A stretch of DNA of 64,000 bases. It comes from Neorhizobium galegae bv. orientalis str. HAMBI 540. GTDB lineage: Bacteria; Pseudomonadota; Alphaproteobacteria; Rhizobiales; Rhizobiaceae. The stretch spans positions 1,798,001-1,862,000 of the forward strand of contig NZ_HG938353.1 in the NCBI RefSeq assembly GCF_000731315.1. The letters are read 5' to 3'. Below are positions 26,912-35,659 of the stretch, piece after piece (within the stretch, counting starts at the first letter, position 1; each line of letters starts with the position of its first letter). The position numbers and the translations under genes were made by a program. The notes below the pieces were generated by a model that was given only the letters and a program-made list of their open reading frames with translations, made no database searches and had not been told where the DNA came from.

Positions 26912-27402
26912 TTGCGCGCCCTATCCTTTGCGTCCTGTTTCATTGCGGGACGGGCCAGGAAAAAGCCGCCTGTCTGTGCCGAAATGAACTTTCTTCAAAA
27001 AAATTGTGCCCTTTCGGCACTTTTTTCGAGCCCGAAAATCGGCCTCGATCAGCCAGATTTGGTCATGACGCAACGCAATGCGGTACCTTACCTTTCCTGT
27101 TTGCAACGGCCAATCGTCGTCATTGCGGGATTTCCGACACTCAATGGGCTGCTCCGCGGATTTCAAAAACCCCTTTATTCACGGATAGATAGCGGGAAAG
27201 CTCCGAGGAGCCGGGCCCCCGATAATCGGCATTTTATGAAAATTATCGGCAAATTCGGCTCGAATTTTGTGAAAGTTCGAGATGTATTTGATGTGTGTTT
27301 TAGGCGAATTGAATTCAAATAAGATATTGATTTTACTACGAGATTTTGCGGTCGATCAAACCCTGTCTGGCAGTGTTCTCCTCACAACGGGGAGACATAA
27401 AA
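26912..27402. other. Gene-poor 490-bp intergenic region with hairpins
   Basis: No gene can be supported here; the reading frames do not resemble any protein. Plus-strand hairpin GTGCC-CTTTC-GGCAC (27006-27020) is followed by TTTTTT, and preceded by A/T tracts that would also serve the minus strand. The same 3' arm can instead pair with GTGCCGAAA at 26976-26984, so two mutually exclusive structures are possible. An inverted repeat CCGATAAT / ATTATCGG lies at 27219-27249. The last 160 bp are A/T rich and probably contain the promoter of the LapG-like gene. Confidence 0.55.
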
Positions 27403-28014
27403 ATGAAATACAGCAAGGGACTGGGCCTCGCCGCCATCACCGCCGTCATGGCGATCTTTACCGCCGGAAGCTCTTTCGGCATGCCGGCCAACACGGTGCG
27501 CGTTCTCGGCCAGGCCAATCCGCCGCTCGGCCACTATGAATTCTGCAAAACCTATGTGAGCGAATGCGCCGCGACCTACAAAGACGCCGGCCCGCTCGCA
27601 CTGACCGAAGACAAGTGGCGCACGCTTCTCGACGTCAACTACACGGTCAATTCCTCGATCACGCCGATGACGGATCAGGAAATCTATGGCGTCGAAGAGC
27701 GCTGGGCCTATCCCCGCACCGTCGGCGACTGCGAAGATTTCGTGCTTCTGAAGCGCAAGATGCTGATGGCGAAAGGTTTCTCGCCGTCCGACCTGCTGAT
27801 CACCGTCGTGCTACAGCCGAACGGCGAAGGTCATGCGGTGCTGACAGTTCGCACCGATCGTGGCGACTTCGTGCTCGACAACATGCGCAACAAGGTCATG
27901 GTCTGGTCGGATACCGAATACACCTTCCTGAAGCGCCAGGCGAACGACGATCCCGCCCGCTGGGTCAAGCTCCAGGACGGCCGCGCCACCGCCGTCGGCT
28001 CCGTCGGCCAGTAA
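27403..28014 (+). CDS. Transglutaminase-like cysteine protease (BTLCP, LapG-like)
   Basis: A 203-aa exported protein. A signal peptide (AAITAVMAIFTAGSSFGMPA) precedes the mature domain. The Cys-His-Asp triad is visible: Cys in VGDCEDFVLLKRKML, His in GEGHAVLTVRT, Asp in FVLDNMRNKV. BTLCP (Peptidase C93) members include LapG, a periplasmic protease controlled by c-di-GMP through LapD in Pseudomonas. No LapD-type receptor lies next to it, but a PilZ gene is the upstream neighbour. ATG at 27403 follows ACGGGGAGACATAAAA. A longer frame from 27346 has no signal peptide at its start. Confidence 0.85.
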   Translation: MKYSKGLGLAAITAVMAIFTAGSSFGMPANTVRVLGQANPPLGHYEFCKTYVSECAATYKDAGPLALTEDKWRTLLDVNYTVNSSITPMTDQEIYGVEERWAYPRTVGDCEDFVLLKRKMLMAKGFSPSDLLITVVLQPNGEGHAVLTVRTDRGDFVLDNMRNKVMVWSDTEYTFLKRQANDDPARWVKLQDGRATAVGSVGQ

Positions 28015-28037
28015 CTCTCACCTGTCATAGACGAAAA

Positions 28038-28062
28038 GACCGCGGCGATCCAAGCCGCGGTC
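28038..28062 (+). terminator. Hairpin after the LapG-like gene
   Basis: A 9-bp perfect stem GACCGCGGC / GCCGCGGTC with a 7-nt loop lies 23 bp past the stop and is followed by AATCTG. The stem is strong but the T run is short. Confidence 0.6.
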
Positions 28063-28257
28063 AATCTGTAGGACTGAAGGTGGGCGCAGAAGGGATTACT
28101 GGGAGGCTATCACCATCCCGGATCAAGCTTTATTTACGAAGCATTAATCATAACCATCCAGACTGCCGCCAAATCGCTTGGCCGCGTTCGTATCCGCGTT
28201 CTGTCCCATTCCGGCGCTGGCGAATTCTCTCTCGAACGAGAACACGGAGCGCGCGTC

Positions 28258-28992
28258 ATGGCAGGTCCAGCCCGGAACCTCTCGGCTGCAGAAGAAGCGC
28301 CGCTCCTCTCCAACCGTTTCCTCTATCGGCTGGCGGCCGTCATCGCGGTCCTTGCTCTGTTGACGGTTGCGATCAGTGTCGGTGGCCATTTGTTCGGGCA
28401 GCGCATCGCGCTTGCCGGCCATATCGACAGCCGGGAAGAATTCCCGATCCAGATCGGCCAGGACAAACTCAAGCTTCCGGCCAACACGATTCGTTTCCGC
28501 GACCAGCGCCAGGCCGGCGTCACCGAGCGCGTCGACCTCTATCTCACCTGGCCGGAACTCGAAGGTTATAGTGCAGGCCTACGGTCGCGCTTCGATGATG
28601 TCGCTCAGTCTTCCTCTTTGATTTTCCTGCAATTATCCCAGAGCACCATGTCGCGCGACATGTCCGGCCGGCTGGAGCCGATCTATTCCAAACTGTTCGA
28701 TGGCGCACCGCAGCAGGCCGCCTTCGGACTGACGCTTCACCGGCTGCGCGCCGATTCAGGTTATGGCAGCGAAGTGGTTCTAACCGGTCAGGTCGGCGGC
28801 GCCCCGGATTACGCCGTGCGCTGCGTGCTGCCCACCCCCGGCGACAAAGCCACCAGCGGCGACTGCCAGCGGGATATCCACATCGGACAGGACCTGACGG
28901 TGCTCTATCGCTTCTCCAGTGTGCTTTTGCGGGACTGGCAACATATTGATGCCGCAGTTCGCCTCTTTGTCGAAAACCGGCTGGTGAAATAA
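28258..28992 (+). CDS. Conserved membrane-anchored protein of unknown function
   Basis: A 244-aa protein with one N-terminal transmembrane helix (residues 24-44, LAAVIAVLALLTVAISVGGHLF) and a large presumably periplasmic part. Visible landmarks are RVDLYLTWPELEGYSAGLRSRF, QLSQSTMSRDMSGRLEPIYSKLFDGAP and a two-Cys region (VRCVLPTPGDKATSGDCQRDI) that may form a disulphide. I do not recognise a family. Homologues are commonly annotated as hypothetical in rhizobia. It lies between the LapG-like gene and the carboxypeptidase gene on the same strand, with gaps of about 240 and 160 bp. Confidence 0.7.
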   Translation: MAGPARNLSAAEEAPLLSNRFLYRLAAVIAVLALLTVAISVGGHLFGQRIALAGHIDSREEFPIQIGQDKLKLPANTIRFRDQRQAGVTERVDLYLTWPELEGYSAGLRSRFDDVAQSSSLIFLQLSQSTMSRDMSGRLEPIYSKLFDGAPQQAAFGLTLHRLRADSGYGSEVVLTGQVGGAPDYAVRCVLPTPGDKATSGDCQRDIHIGQDLTVLYRFSSVLLRDWQHIDAAVRLFVENRLVK

Positions 28993-29150
28993 GCCGCCGC
29001 GGACGGGTCGGGTCGAAGCCTGGGATGATGTCTAAAATGCAGCATATCGAGGTAAGCTGCTGTTCATCATAAACCTCTTGGTAACGCTAATCCCCTAGAT
29101 TGAACGGTAACGGCCGTGGCGGGGGCGCGTCCGGATATTTGACTAATGTG

Positions 29151-30719
29151 ATGCAAGCGATGAGTGCGGCAGTGTCGAAAAAAATGATTTCTGCATCCCT
29201 TTCCAAGGGTGATGCGACGGTCCCGGGACGGTTCCTCGGTTTTCTCTTCACGTTGGCTGTGGCGATTTCGATGTTTTCGACGCCGGCTGCTGCCGGTCCG
29301 AAATACGCCGGCATCGTCGTCGACGCCAAGACCGGCAAGGTTCTCTATTCGGAGGATCCGGACGGTCTGCGTTATCCCGCGTCGCTCACCAAGATGATGA
29401 CGCTCTACCTCACCTTCGAAGCGCTTGAATCCGGCCGCATCAGCCTCGACACGCAGGTTCCGGTCTCTGCTCACGCTGCAGCCGAGCCACCCTCGAAACT
29501 CGGTGTTCGCGCCGGCGGTTCGGTCTCGGTCGATCAGGCTATTCGCGCCCTCGTCACCCGCTCCGCCAACGACATGGCCACTGCCCTCGGCGAATTCGTC
29601 GGCGGCTCCGAAGAACGCTTCGCTTCGTTGATGACCGGCAAGGCGCGCGCACTCGGCATGACCCGCACCACCTACCGCAATGCCAACGGCCTGCCGAACA
29701 CCGCGCAGATGACGACGGCACGCGATCAGGCCCGCCTCGGCATGGCGTTGCGTCAGCACTTCCCGCAATATTACGGCTACTTCTCAATCCGCAGCTTCAA
29801 TTTCGGCAAGCAGACGATCGGCAACCACAATCGCTTGGTCGGCAACGTCAAGGGTGTCGATGGCATCAAGACCGGTTACACCCGCGCCGCCGGCAGCAAC
29901 CTTGCGACCTCGGCGCAGCTCGATGGCCGCTCGATCGTCGCCGTCGTGCTCGGCAGCCGCTCCAGCGCCGTCCGTGATGCGACGATGCGTAAGCTGGTCG
30001 CCGACTATCTTCCGGAAGCTTCCCGCGGCGGCAGCAGCAGCCTGATCGCCCAGGCAGCGGCCCCTGCCCCGGTTGCGCCCGCTCCTTCAGCCCCGGTACG
30101 CGCCGCTCCGGCCGTTGCCGCGACCCAGTCCGACGTGCGCCAGATGGCGGCTCTCGACCTGCCGCCGAGCGGCCCGCGGCCGGGCGCCCGTTATGCCGAA
30201 CAGCAGGCTGCAGCCATGGCGCCTGCCGCCGCATCGGCCTATGCAGCAGAACCGGAGCAGAAGAAGGTCATCACCCAGGCGATGAACACGGCCATGGGCG
30301 GCGTTGCTGCCGTCCCGACCCCGGCTCCGGAATATATGCCCGCCCGCACCGAGGAAGCCGCCGCACACCGTGCCGGCCGCTCGACCGTGGACGACGTCAC
30401 GACGGCATCCACCAAGGTGTCTGCCGTGTCCGCGAAGGCCGCTCAGTCGGCGGCTGCGGCTTCGATGGCCTCCAACGGCTGGGTCATCCAGATCGGCGCA
30501 TCGCCGAACCAGAAACAAGCTCAGGATCTCCTGCAGAATGCGCAGGATAAAGGCGGCAAGGTATTGCGTTCCGCCAAACCCTTCACTGTCGCCTTCAGCA
30601 ACAATGGCGAACAGATCTACCGCGCCCGCTTCGGCGGCTTCGACGACCAGAAGACGGCTGTCGATGCCTGCAACGTGCTGAAGAAGAAGGGCATCAGCTG
30701 CTGGGCGTCGCTCCAGTGA
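29151..30719 (+). CDS. D-alanyl-D-alanine carboxypeptidase (S11) with C-terminal SPOR domain
   Basis: About 522 aa. After a signal segment (FLFTLAVAISMFSTPAAAG) the penicillin-binding core has all three active-site motifs: SxxK in YPASLTKM, SxN in TRSANDMA and KTG in GIKTGYT. It trims pentapeptide side chains of peptidoglycan. An Ala/Pro-rich linker of about 140 residues leads to a C-terminal SPOR domain (WVIQIGASPNQKQAQDLLQNAQ ... KKKGISCWASLQ), which binds denuded septal peptidoglycan. Candidate starts are ATG 29151, 29160 and 29184, with no strong ribosome-binding site; an upstream TTG at 29100 is less likely. Confidence 0.9.
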   Translation: MQAMSAAVSKKMISASLSKGDATVPGRFLGFLFTLAVAISMFSTPAAAGPKYAGIVVDAKTGKVLYSEDPDGLRYPASLTKMMTLYLTFEALESGRISLDTQVPVSAHAAAEPPSKLGVRAGGSVSVDQAIRALVTRSANDMATALGEFVGGSEERFASLMTGKARALGMTRTTYRNANGLPNTAQMTTARDQARLGMALRQHFPQYYGYFSIRSFNFGKQTIGNHNRLVGNVKGVDGIKTGYTRAAGSNLATSAQLDGRSIVAVVLGSRSSAVRDATMRKLVADYLPEASRGGSSSLIAQAAAPAPVAPAPSAPVRAAPAVAATQSDVRQMAALDLPPSGPRPGARYAEQQAAAMAPAAASAYAAEPEQKKVITQAMNTAMGGVAAVPTPAPEYMPARTEEAAAHRAGRSTVDDVTTASTKVSAVSAKAAQSAAAASMASNGWVIQIGASPNQKQAQDLLQNAQDKGGKVLRSAKPFTVAFSNNGEQIYRARFGGFDDQKTAVDACNVLKKKGISCWASLQ

Positions 30720-30748
30720 GCAATCGCCATCGGCGATCAAGGAAATAC

Positions 30749-30770
30749 CCGCGCCGGTTCTTCGGCGCGG
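30749..30770 (+). terminator. Hairpin after the carboxypeptidase gene
   Basis: An 8-bp stem CCGCGCCG / CGGCGCGG with a 6-nt loop lies 30 bp past the stop; no T run follows. A smaller hairpin ATCGCC-ATC-GGCGAT (30723-30737) precedes it. Confidence 0.4.
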
Positions 30771-30806
30771 AGAGATCTCGAAAGTAACGCGTAGACGGGG
30801 TTTCCG

Positions 30807-31076
30807 ATGATGATGAATGAAAACAGCGCTGAACTCGCCTTCAAACCGGCACAGAAGTCCAGAGCAAAGGGCGTCGCCCTCAACCCGCTTCACGAGGCGG
30901 CCATGCGGCTTGCCGGTCTCGGCTTGAACCGCTCCAAGGAAAAGACCCGCGATCTGGTTTCCATGCTGCTCAGCCACGGCGCGCGCGCCTGGCGCCATTC
31001 CCAGCCGGAAGCCAATATCCACCTGCATGTCGGCATCCGCGCCGGCCGTGCACCGGTCCGCATCAAGCTTCGCTGA
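30807..31076 (+). CDS. Small conserved hypothetical protein
   Basis: An 89-aa basic protein I do not recognise by name. It has NPLHEAAMRLAGLGLNRSKEKTRDLVSMLLSHGARAWRHSQ followed by a C-terminal stretch INIHLHVG-like (NIHLHVGIRAGRAPVRIKLR). Codon use is like that of the neighbours. The first ATG is in a run of three (MMMNEN); any could be used. It ends 15 bp before the convergent DUF1489 gene. No signal peptide or membrane segment is visible. Confidence 0.55.
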   Translation: MMMNENSAELAFKPAQKSRAKGVALNPLHEAAMRLAGLGLNRSKEKTRDLVSMLLSHGARAWRHSQPEANIHLHVGIRAGRAPVRIKLR

Positions 31077-31091
31077 TAGGAAGTTTCCCGG

Positions 31092-31529
31092 TTACAGAAG
31101 TCCAAGCTCGGCGAGTTCCCGCCGCAGATCTTCCGGAAGCGCCGCCACGTCCTCGCCCAGTTTGCCGAGGTCACGCGGCGCTTCTTCGCTTTTCAGATAA
31201 CGCCACCCTTGGAAGGGCCGTTTCGGTTGCGGTGCGGTCTCGATGACCTCCGGCCCCAGCACCAACTGGCAGCGCTGAATGCCGTCGCCGCCCGTAACCG
31301 TGCGGATATCGAGCAGCTTCTGCCGCGCCATCACCTGCCCCTTGATCACCCAGTAGAGCGATCCGTCGTCGAGCAGTTCCTGCATGCGCTTCGGCGCCAT
31401 TCGCGTCGTATGGATGCTGTGCGGTTCGAGGCCGGCGGCGATAGCATTGAGCGCGCGCTCGGCGACCCAATCCTGGAGATCCTGGATGGAATCGGCGCCG
31501 ACGCAGAGTTTGATCAGATGGAGAGCCAT
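31092..31529 (-). CDS. DUF1489 family protein
   Basis: A 145-aa protein that matches the alphaproteobacterial DUF1489 family: MALHLIKLCVGADSIQDLQDW at the start, TTRMAPKRMQELLDDGSLYWVIKGQVMARQKLLDIR in the middle, and GPEVIETAPQPKRPFQGWRYLK. The function is unknown. The C-terminal tail (DLGKLGEDVAALPEDLRRELAELGLL) is charged and helical. It is co-oriented with sdaA, whose stop is on the same strand 70 bp upstream. Confidence 0.88.
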   Translation of the reverse strand: MALHLIKLCVGADSIQDLQDWVAERALNAIAAGLEPHSIHTTRMAPKRMQELLDDGSLYWVIKGQVMARQKLLDIRTVTGGDGIQRCQLVLGPEVIETAPQPKRPFQGWRYLKSEEAPRDLGKLGEDVAALPEDLRRELAELGLL

Positions 31530-31600
31530 GGTTTGGTTGAAGACCCATCCGCACGTGAGGTCAAGCGTTTGCTCGGATCACTCCACAGTGGCGAAACCCG

Positions 31601-33001
31601 TCAGCACTCGACGACATTGACGGCGAGGCCGCCGGTCGAGGTTTCCTTGTATTTCTCGCTCATGTCGTTGCCGGTCTGGCGCATTGTCTCGATACAGGCG
31701 TCGAGCGGCACGAAATGTGTCCCGTCGCCCTTGAGGGCGAGCGAAGCGGCCGTGACCGCCTTGACGGCCCCGAGCGCGTTGCGCTCGATGCAGGGCACCT
31801 GCACGAGGCCGGCGATCGGGTCGCAGGTCATCCCGAGATGGTGTTCCAGCGCGATCTCGGCGGCGTTTTCGATCTGCTCCGGCGAGCCGCCCATGACGGC
31901 CGCAAGCCCCGCCGCAGCCATGGCGGCGGCCGAGCCCACTTCGCCCTGACAGCCGACTTCGGCGCCCGAGATCGAGGCATTATGCTTGATAATGCCGCCG
32001 ATGGCAGCTGCCGTCAGCAGGAAGTTATGGACGTCTGCCTGGTTCGCGTCCTCGTGAAAATGCAGGTAATAGCGTACCGTCGCGGGAATGACGCCGGCAG
32101 CCCCGTTGGTCGGCGCCGTGACCACGCGCCCGCCGCCGGCATTCTCCTCGTTGACCGCCATCGCGTAGACGCTCAGCCAGTCGTTAGCGAGCAGCGGGTT
32201 CAACCGGTTGCTGCGCCATTCTTCGTTCAGCTTGTCGTGGATCGCCCTCGCCCGGCGCTTCACCTTCAGCCCGCCCGGCATGATCCCGTCGACCTTGAGG
32301 CCGCGGTCGATACAGCTGGACATCGCTTCCCAGATGCGGTCAAGACCGGCATCGAGTTCGGCGGCGCTCATCTTGGTTTCTTCGTTGGCGCGCTTCATCT
32401 GGGCGATCGTCAGGCCTGAGCCGCGCGCCATATCGAGCATCTGTTTTGCCGAGGCGAATGGATAGGGAATGCGTGAGTCGCCGGCCGATTTCTTGGCACC
32501 GCGCATCGCCTCGAGCTCGGTGTCCGTCACCACGAAACCACCACCGATCGAATAGTAGATCCGCTTCAGGAGAAGCCGGCCGTCGCGGTCGAAGGCTGAA
32601 AAGCTCATGCCGTTGGCATGGCCGGGCAGTGGCTGCTTCTTGTCGAAGATCAGATCGGTCTTCGGCTGGAATTCATAAGCCGGATGGCCGGGCGGCGTGA
32701 CGCGGCCGGTCCGCTCCACCTCGTCGATGATCGCGTCCATCCTGTCCGGATCGACGGCGTGGGGTTCCTCACCGACCAGACCCAATATCACCGCCCTGCC
32801 CGTCCCGTGGCCGATCCCGGTGAACGCGAGCGAACCGTGCAGGCTCACCTTCAGCGCCGCGACATGCGCGCCGGTCGGGCGCGGCCAGTCGTTGGACAGG
32901 ATGAGCTCCAGGAAGCGGTTGGCGGCCGACATCGGTCCCATCGTGTGCGAGCTCGAAGGGCCGATACCAATCTTGAAGACGTCGAAAACGGACAGGAACA
33001 T
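31601..33001 (-). CDS. sdaA: L-serine ammonia-lyase (iron-sulphur type)
   Basis: A 466-aa single-chain L-serine dehydratase that makes pyruvate and ammonia. The beta (ACT-like) and alpha domains are fused: [26 protein letters not shown] at the N-terminus, and the Fe-S Cys in [41 protein letters not shown]. The [4Fe-4S] cluster binds the substrate directly. MFLSVFDVF at 33001 is the family start; the frame is open four codons further. It fits the serine/glycine theme of the gcv operon elsewhere in the window. Confidence 0.95.
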   Translation of the reverse strand: MFLSVFDVFKIGIGPSSSHTMGPMSAANRFLELILSNDWPRPTGAHVAALKVSLHGSLAFTGIGHGTGRAVILGLVGEEPHAVDPDRMDAIIDEVERTGRVTPPGHPAYEFQPKTDLIFDKKQPLPGHANGMSFSAFDRDGRLLLKRIYYSIGGGFVVTDTELEAMRGAKKSAGDSRIPYPFASAKQMLDMARGSGLTIAQMKRANEETKMSAAELDAGLDRIWEAMSSCIDRGLKVDGIMPGGLKVKRRARAIHDKLNEEWRSNRLNPLLANDWLSVYAMAVNEENAGGGRVVTAPTNGAAGVIPATVRYYLHFHEDANQADVHNFLLTAAAIGGIIKHNASISGAEVGCQGEVGSAAAMAAAGLAAVMGGSPEQIENAAEIALEHHLGMTCDPIAGLVQVPCIERNALGAVKAVTAASLALKGDGTHFVPLDACIETMRQTGNDMSEKYKETSTGGLAVNVVEC

Positions 33002-33169
33002 GAGAATCCGCAAGGTAGTGGAACGATCGCCGAGCCTATGTCAGACCAGCGCTATGTCTTGGTGATTGCCCGACATCCGGTGAACCGGCCGCGACATGCT
33101 CTTAAAATAGAAACGGCGCGGTACGAATACCACGCCGGGAATAGAAATTCCGGAATTTCACTGCGGCAA

Positions 33170-33271
33170 TCAGATAACGCCAAACAGATACGCGAGAGCT
33201 AACGCCCCTGCAAATCCGAGGAGCGCCTTGAAGGTCACGCCCCAGCAGGACTTCTGGTCGGTATCTTCCAT
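33170..33271 (-). CDS. Putative 33-residue single-pass membrane peptide
   Basis: A minus-strand frame from ATG (33271) to TGA (33170) encodes 33 residues. A polar N-terminus (MEDTDQKSCWGVTFK) is followed by one hydrophobic helix (ALLGFAGALALAYLFGVI) that runs to the C-terminus. The start is preceded by GGAGACGAC, an excellent ribosome-binding site with 5-6 nt spacing. It lies in the otherwise gene-free gap between sdaA and the DUF599 gene. This is a plausible small membrane protein; nothing is known about its role. Confidence 0.6.
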   Translation of the reverse strand: MEDTDQKSCWGVTFKALLGFAGALALAYLFGVI

Positions 33272-33476
33272 GTCGTCTCCAGGTTCATGCCGCATCGATT
33301 AACGTCCGCTCCCGGTCGTCATGGCTAATGGTCTATTAAAATCCCGCCGCCTTCGCAATCCGCAAAATGGCGGAAACATGGCGGAAGCCTTTGGCGGATC
33401 ACATTCGTAACGCCTGCACGCCATTTGCGGTTCCTATCCGGATCGAGGAGGCTTGCCGCCGAAACCGAAACAAAGC

Positions 33477-34217
33477 ATGACGAGACGGATTAAAGACCGA
33501 TTCCAACCGGTGAAGCCCATGACGAACGCTGATTATATTGCGCTTGCCCTCTTTGCCGTCCTTTGGTCCCTCTATTCGTGGGTGACCGCCGGCGCCGGCT
33601 CCTGGCTGTTTCCCCGCGCCAGCCTCAACCGGGCGATGGCCGAACGGCGGAAGGAATGGATCTACAATTCGCTCCGGCGGGACCTCAAGATGATCGACAC
33701 CCAGATCTTGGCGGGCCTGCAGAACGGCACGGCCTTTTTCGCCTCGACATCGATCTTCGCGATCGGCGGCTGTTTTGCGCTGCTCGGCGCCACCGAACAG
33801 GTCGAGGCAGTCTTCCGCGACCTGCCCTTCGTCGCTTACGGTGGCCGCACCGCGTTCGAACTCAAGGTCGCCGGCCTCACCTTCCTGTTCGGTTATTCCT
33901 TCTTCAAATTCGGCTGGTCTTACCGTCTGTTCAACTATTGCACCATTCTTTTCGGCGCCTTGCCAATGATGCATGACACCAATGGTGACCGCGCTGCTGC
34001 CGAACGGGCGGCCGATCAGGTTGTGCGGATGAATACGATCGCGGCAGGCCATTTCAATTCGGGCCTGCGGGCACTGTTTTTGTCGGTCGGCTATCTCGGT
34101 TGGTTCATCGGGCCCTATATGTTCATTGCCATGACCCTTGTGGTGGTCGTCGTGCTCACCCGCCGCCAGTATTTCTCGGAGGCCCGGCTGGCGATCATGG
34201 ACCGCGGGACGCCCTGA
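33477..34217 (+). CDS. DUF599 membrane protein
   Basis: About 246 aa, with predicted transmembrane helices near residues 19-40, 80-97, 128-145 and 197-225. The family pattern is YIALALFAVLWSLYSWV with RRKEWIYNSLRRDLKMIDTQILAGLQNGTAFFAST and a long loop before GGRTAFELKVAGLTFLFGYSFFKFGWSYRLFNYCTILFGA. Function unknown. Start is ambiguous: ATG 33477 is used here, but ATG 33519 (MTNADYIALA) fits the family better by length; a TTG at 33453 sits too close to its GGAGG. The DUF1624 gene starts 23 bp after the stop. Confidence 0.8.
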   Translation: MTRRIKDRFQPVKPMTNADYIALALFAVLWSLYSWVTAGAGSWLFPRASLNRAMAERRKEWIYNSLRRDLKMIDTQILAGLQNGTAFFASTSIFAIGGCFALLGATEQVEAVFRDLPFVAYGGRTAFELKVAGLTFLFGYSFFKFGWSYRLFNYCTILFGALPMMHDTNGDRAAAERAADQVVRMNTIAAGHFNSGLRALFLSVGYLGWFIGPYMFIAMTLVVVVVLTRRQYFSEARLAIMDRGTP

Positions 34218-34240
34218 GATCTGATCCGGAAAGACAAGCA

Positions 34241-35227
34241 GTGACTGTTGCCGAAACCCAGAACCCCACTCCGCGCAGACCCCGCATCACGCTGATCGAT
34301 ACGCTGCGCGGCGTCGCCCTCATCGCCATGGCGACCTATCACTTCACCTGGGATCTCGAGTTTTTCGGTTATGTCGATCCCGGCACGGCGACCCAGGGCT
34401 TCTTCAGGGTCTATGCCCGCTCGATCGCCAGCTCGTTCCTGTTCCTGGCGGGCGTCAGCCTGGTTCTCGCGCATTTCCCGAAGATCCGCTGGCAGCCCTT
34501 CTGGAAGCGTTTTGCGATGGTCGCAGGCGCTGCAGTCGCGATCAGCATCGCGACGCTGATCGCCTTTCCGGGCGAGTGGATCTATTTCGGCATCCTGCAC
34601 AATATCGCGCTGTCGAGCCTGATCGGCCTCGCCTTCCTGCGCCTGCCACCGTTGTTGACCGGTGCGATCGTTGCCCTGGTGGTCGTTGCGATGATCGTCG
34701 ACTACAGCCTGGTGCCCGGCGCACTGGATTCGGCCCTGTTCGACGCCCGTTACCTGAGCTGGCTCGGTTTTGCAGAAATCCCGCCGCGTTCGAACGACTA
34801 TGTGCCGCTGTTTCCCTGGATCGCGGCGCTTTTGGCTGGGGTGGCAGTCGCCCGGCTCGCGATATCGAAAAATTGGCTTCCGAAACTCGCCGCGGTCCAG
34901 ACGCAGGAGAACCTTCTCTCGAAGGCCGGCCGCCACAGTCTGATCGTCTATCTCGTCCATCAGCCGGTGCTGATCGCGCTCGTCTATCTCTTCTCGCTGG
35001 TTCATCCAGCCCCGCCGCCGGATCCGCGGATCGGCTATGTCAGAAGCTGCGAAGCAGGCTGCACGGGCCAGGGCAACGATGCCGGCCTTTGCCAGAAATT
35101 CTGCGGCTGCACCGCCGACAAGCTGATCGCCCAGTCGCTGATGACGCCGCTGCAGTCCGGCACCATCGGCCCGCAGGACGAGCGCGTGCAATCGCTCGCC
35201 GAACAGTGCTCGATCGAGGCGCAATAG
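34241..35227 (+). CDS. DUF1624 / heparan-alpha-glucosaminide N-acetyltransferase-like membrane protein
   Basis: A 328-aa polytopic protein of the acyltransferase-like DUF1624 family. The N-terminal RITLIDTLRGVALIAMATYHFTWDLEFFGYV is diagnostic (TLRG, Arg, His), followed by several membrane helices. The C-terminal part after about 250 is periplasmic and Cys-rich (RSCEAGCTGQGNDAGLCQKFCGC ... EQCS): seven Cys in 65 residues. The GTG at 34241 is preceded by GGAAAG at fair spacing. It starts 23 bp after the DUF599 gene, so the two are likely co-transcribed. The actual acyl acceptor is unknown. Confidence 0.82.
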   Translation: MTVAETQNPTPRRPRITLIDTLRGVALIAMATYHFTWDLEFFGYVDPGTATQGFFRVYARSIASSFLFLAGVSLVLAHFPKIRWQPFWKRFAMVAGAAVAISIATLIAFPGEWIYFGILHNIALSSLIGLAFLRLPPLLTGAIVALVVVAMIVDYSLVPGALDSALFDARYLSWLGFAEIPPRSNDYVPLFPWIAALLAGVAVARLAISKNWLPKLAAVQTQENLLSKAGRHSLIVYLVHQPVLIALVYLFSLVHPAPPPDPRIGYVRSCEAGCTGQGNDAGLCQKFCGCTADKLIAQSLMTPLQSGTIGPQDERVQSLAEQCSIEAQ

Positions 35228-35242
35228 CGGTCGTTTTGGAGG

Positions 35243-35635
35243 TCAGGTGCCGACGCCGATTTCGGCAAGCCGGGTCAGGCAGGCTTCCTCGACATTGTCG
35301 AGCTCCGTCAGCGTATCGTCGATATCCTTGCGCTTCTGGCGCAGGTCGTTGCGCTTTTCATCGAGGCGCGTCATCAGGAGCTTGAGCTGCCCGAGCTCGC
35401 CCGGCGGTTCCTTGTAGACCTGGATGATTTCGCGGATCTCGGCGATCGTGAAGCCGATCCGGCGGCCGCGCAGGATTTCCTGGATCAGCCGGCGATCCGT
35501 CGCCCGGAAAAGCCGCGTGCGACCCCGGCGTTCGGGGTGGATAAGGCCCTCGTCCTCGTAGAAGCGCAGCGTGCGGGTCGATACCCCGAATTCACGCGTC
35601 AGCTCCGTAATGCTATAATACTTGTTCACGATCAT
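35243..35635 (-). CDS. MerR family transcriptional regulator
   Basis: A 130-aa DNA-binding protein. The MerR winged HTH is at residues 6-75 (YSITELTREFGVSTRTLRFYEDEGLIHPERRGRTRLF) and a helical dimerisation coil follows (LLMTRLDEKRNDLRQKRKDIDDTLTEL). There are no Cys in the usual metal-binding positions, so it is not a metal sensor. The sequence is of the type found in LiuR-like regulators of amino acid or acyl-CoA catabolism (similarity judged by eye). It lies downstream of mgtE on the minus strand and is preceded by a near-perfect palindrome at 35660-35685 in the MgtE-MerR gap. Confidence 0.88.
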   Translation of the reverse strand: MIVNKYYSITELTREFGVSTRTLRFYEDEGLIHPERRGRTRLFRATDRRLIQEILRGRRIGFTIAEIREIIQVYKEPPGELGQLKLLMTRLDEKRNDLRQKRKDIDDTLTELDNVEEACLTRLAEIGVGT

Positions 35636-35659
35636 GTCCTGCTACTCGTCAGTCAAACT

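Noticed and set aside
26909..27322. Open frame of 137 codons in the PilZ-LapG gap
   Set aside because: No ribosome-binding site, atypical residue use and no recognisable motif; it overlaps terminator-like structures.
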